This document shows positions 63,403 through 64,000 of a DNA stretch of 64,000 nucleotides, piece by piece. Under the pieces are notes generated by a model that saw nothing but the letters and a program-made list of their open reading frames with translations, was not told the DNA's origin and searched no databases. The stretch is from Gammaproteobacteria bacterium (GTDB taxonomy: Bacteria; Pseudomonadota; Gammaproteobacteria; Burkholderiales; Rhodocyclaceae). The DNA lies in NCBI GenBank assembly GCA_018824085.1, contig JAHJHI010000040.1:124001-188000 (forward strand), written 5' to 3'. The number at the start of each line of letters is the position of its first letter. The stretch's first letter is position 1. The translations under genes and the position numbers were made by a program.

Positions 63403-64000
63403 GCCGGATCGGGGAAGGGAGTTGAAGAACGGGCCAGCGCGAGCACGGCATCGACGTCCGGGCAGTTGAGCCGGACGCGCAGTTCGCGCTTCATGCGCCG
63501 GTTGTCGAGCACGCGCGACTCGCCCATGAACGACAGCGTCATCGGGCTCAGGCGGCCCGGCGCATCGTCGCGCGCGATGCGCGGCGGACGCGCCAGCCCG
63601 AATGCGTCGGCCACGCGGTCAAAGTAGTCGGCCATTTTCAGCCGCGTGTCGTCGGCGGCGTTGTAGCAGCGCCCGCCGCGCGCGCGCTGCAGCGCCCGCC
63701 ATGCGAGGCGCGCGAGGTCGGCCGCATCGATGTGGTTGGTATGCACGTCATCAGCCGCGCGCAGCACTGGATCGCCGCGCCGGAGGCGTTCGAGCGGCAG
63801 CCGGTCCGGCCCGTAAATGCCCGGCGCGCGCAGGATGGATACCGCGACGCCACGACGCGCCAAGCGGCGCACCGCCGCTTCGGCATCCACGCGCCGCGCC
63901 GCCCGGGCACTGCCGGTGCGCAGCCGGCGGGTTTCCGTCACGCGCTCGCCGGCGCAGTCGCCATAGACGCCGCTGGTGCTGATGTAGCACAGGCGCCGCA
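63399..64000 (-). CDS. NAD-dependent epimerase/SDR-fold protein (5' end outside window)
   Basis: About 200 codons of the C-terminal part are inside the window; the N-terminus lies beyond 64000. The segment CYISTSGVYGDCAGERVTET and VSILRAPGIYGPDRLPLERL, then HTNHIDAADLARLAWRAL and CYNAADDTRLKMADYFDRVA, match extended SDR proteins of the epimerase/NAD-dependent family. An apparent GTG at 63941 is internal to the longer protein. Substrate unknown; it precedes hemJ with a 4-nt overlap. Confidence 0.82.
   Translation of the reverse strand, partial: RRLCYISTSGVYGDCAGERVTETRRLRTGSARAARRVDAEAAVRRLARRGVAVSILRAPGIYGPDRLPLERLRRGDPVLRAADDVHTNHIDAADLARLAWRALQRARGGRCYNAADDTRLKMADYFDRVADAFGLARPPRIARDDAPGRLSPMTLSFMGESRVLDNRRMKRELRVRLNCPDVDAVLALARSSTPFPDPA

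Overview
The window is a 64 kb stretch of a high-GC, gene-dense proteobacterial chromosome. The gene content points to a betaproteobacterium: ybgC-tolQRAB-pal-cpoB-queC, a PCMT-rhodanese-tolC block, two PEP-CTERM proteins, pilT/pilU and betaproteobacterial-type hemJ. The N-methylglutamate dehydrogenase cluster at the left edge makes a facultative methylotroph of the Methyloversatilis / Rhodocyclales type the best guess. This is inferred from gene content only. Nothing suggests a plasmid, phage, insertion sequence or CRISPR array.

Layout. 1-6.8 kb: minus-strand mgdABCD followed by a gmaS/glnT-type ligase cut by the window edge, and a divergent XRE-cupin regulator (methylamine via N-methylglutamate). 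6.8-14.3 kb: Tat transglutaminase, TlpA-like thioredoxin, GT4 glycosyltransferase, PfkB kinase, small lipoprotein, SEC-C protein, acidic small protein, GST, metallo-beta-lactamase hydrolase, rsuA. 14.3-21.2 kb: ruvB, then the Tol-Pal envelope operon and queC. 21.2-24.4 kb: a full-length YeeE/YedE transporter, two tRNA-Lys genes behind a near-consensus promoter, and a K+/H+ antiporter.

24.5-35.5 kb is the most interesting region. It holds a two-subunit Na+/solute symporter (DUF4212 plus VC_2705-type), two small membrane proteins, a symporter-histidine kinase hybrid (CbrA-like), a response regulator, a membrane-bound pseudo-histidine kinase fused to a DEDDh 3'-5' exonuclease, and, across a MOSC gene, a cNMP-CBS-DUF294 nucleotidyltransferase-like protein. 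These look like one solute sensing and uptake module whose nuclease and nucleotidyltransferase-like parts have no obvious job.

35.6-44.4 kb: a BigR/SqrR-like persulfide-type repressor with a clear 15-bp inverted-repeat operator and two half-size YeeE/YedE proteins; a nitronate monooxygenase; a PEP-CTERM choice-of-anchor protein; and gcvT-gcvP without gcvH. 44.4-51.6 kb: TetR-MFP-RND efflux genes, PCMT, rhodanese and tolC. 51.7-57.7 kb: a PEP-CTERM protein with exact 42-residue repeats, a glycosyltransferase, a VOC protein, lgt, and an FNR-like regulator divergent from a BLUF photoreceptor. 57.7-64 kb: yggS, pilT-pilU, a universal stress protein, a secreted hypothetical, a THUMP-type rRNA methyltransferase, hemJ and an epimerase cut by the right edge.
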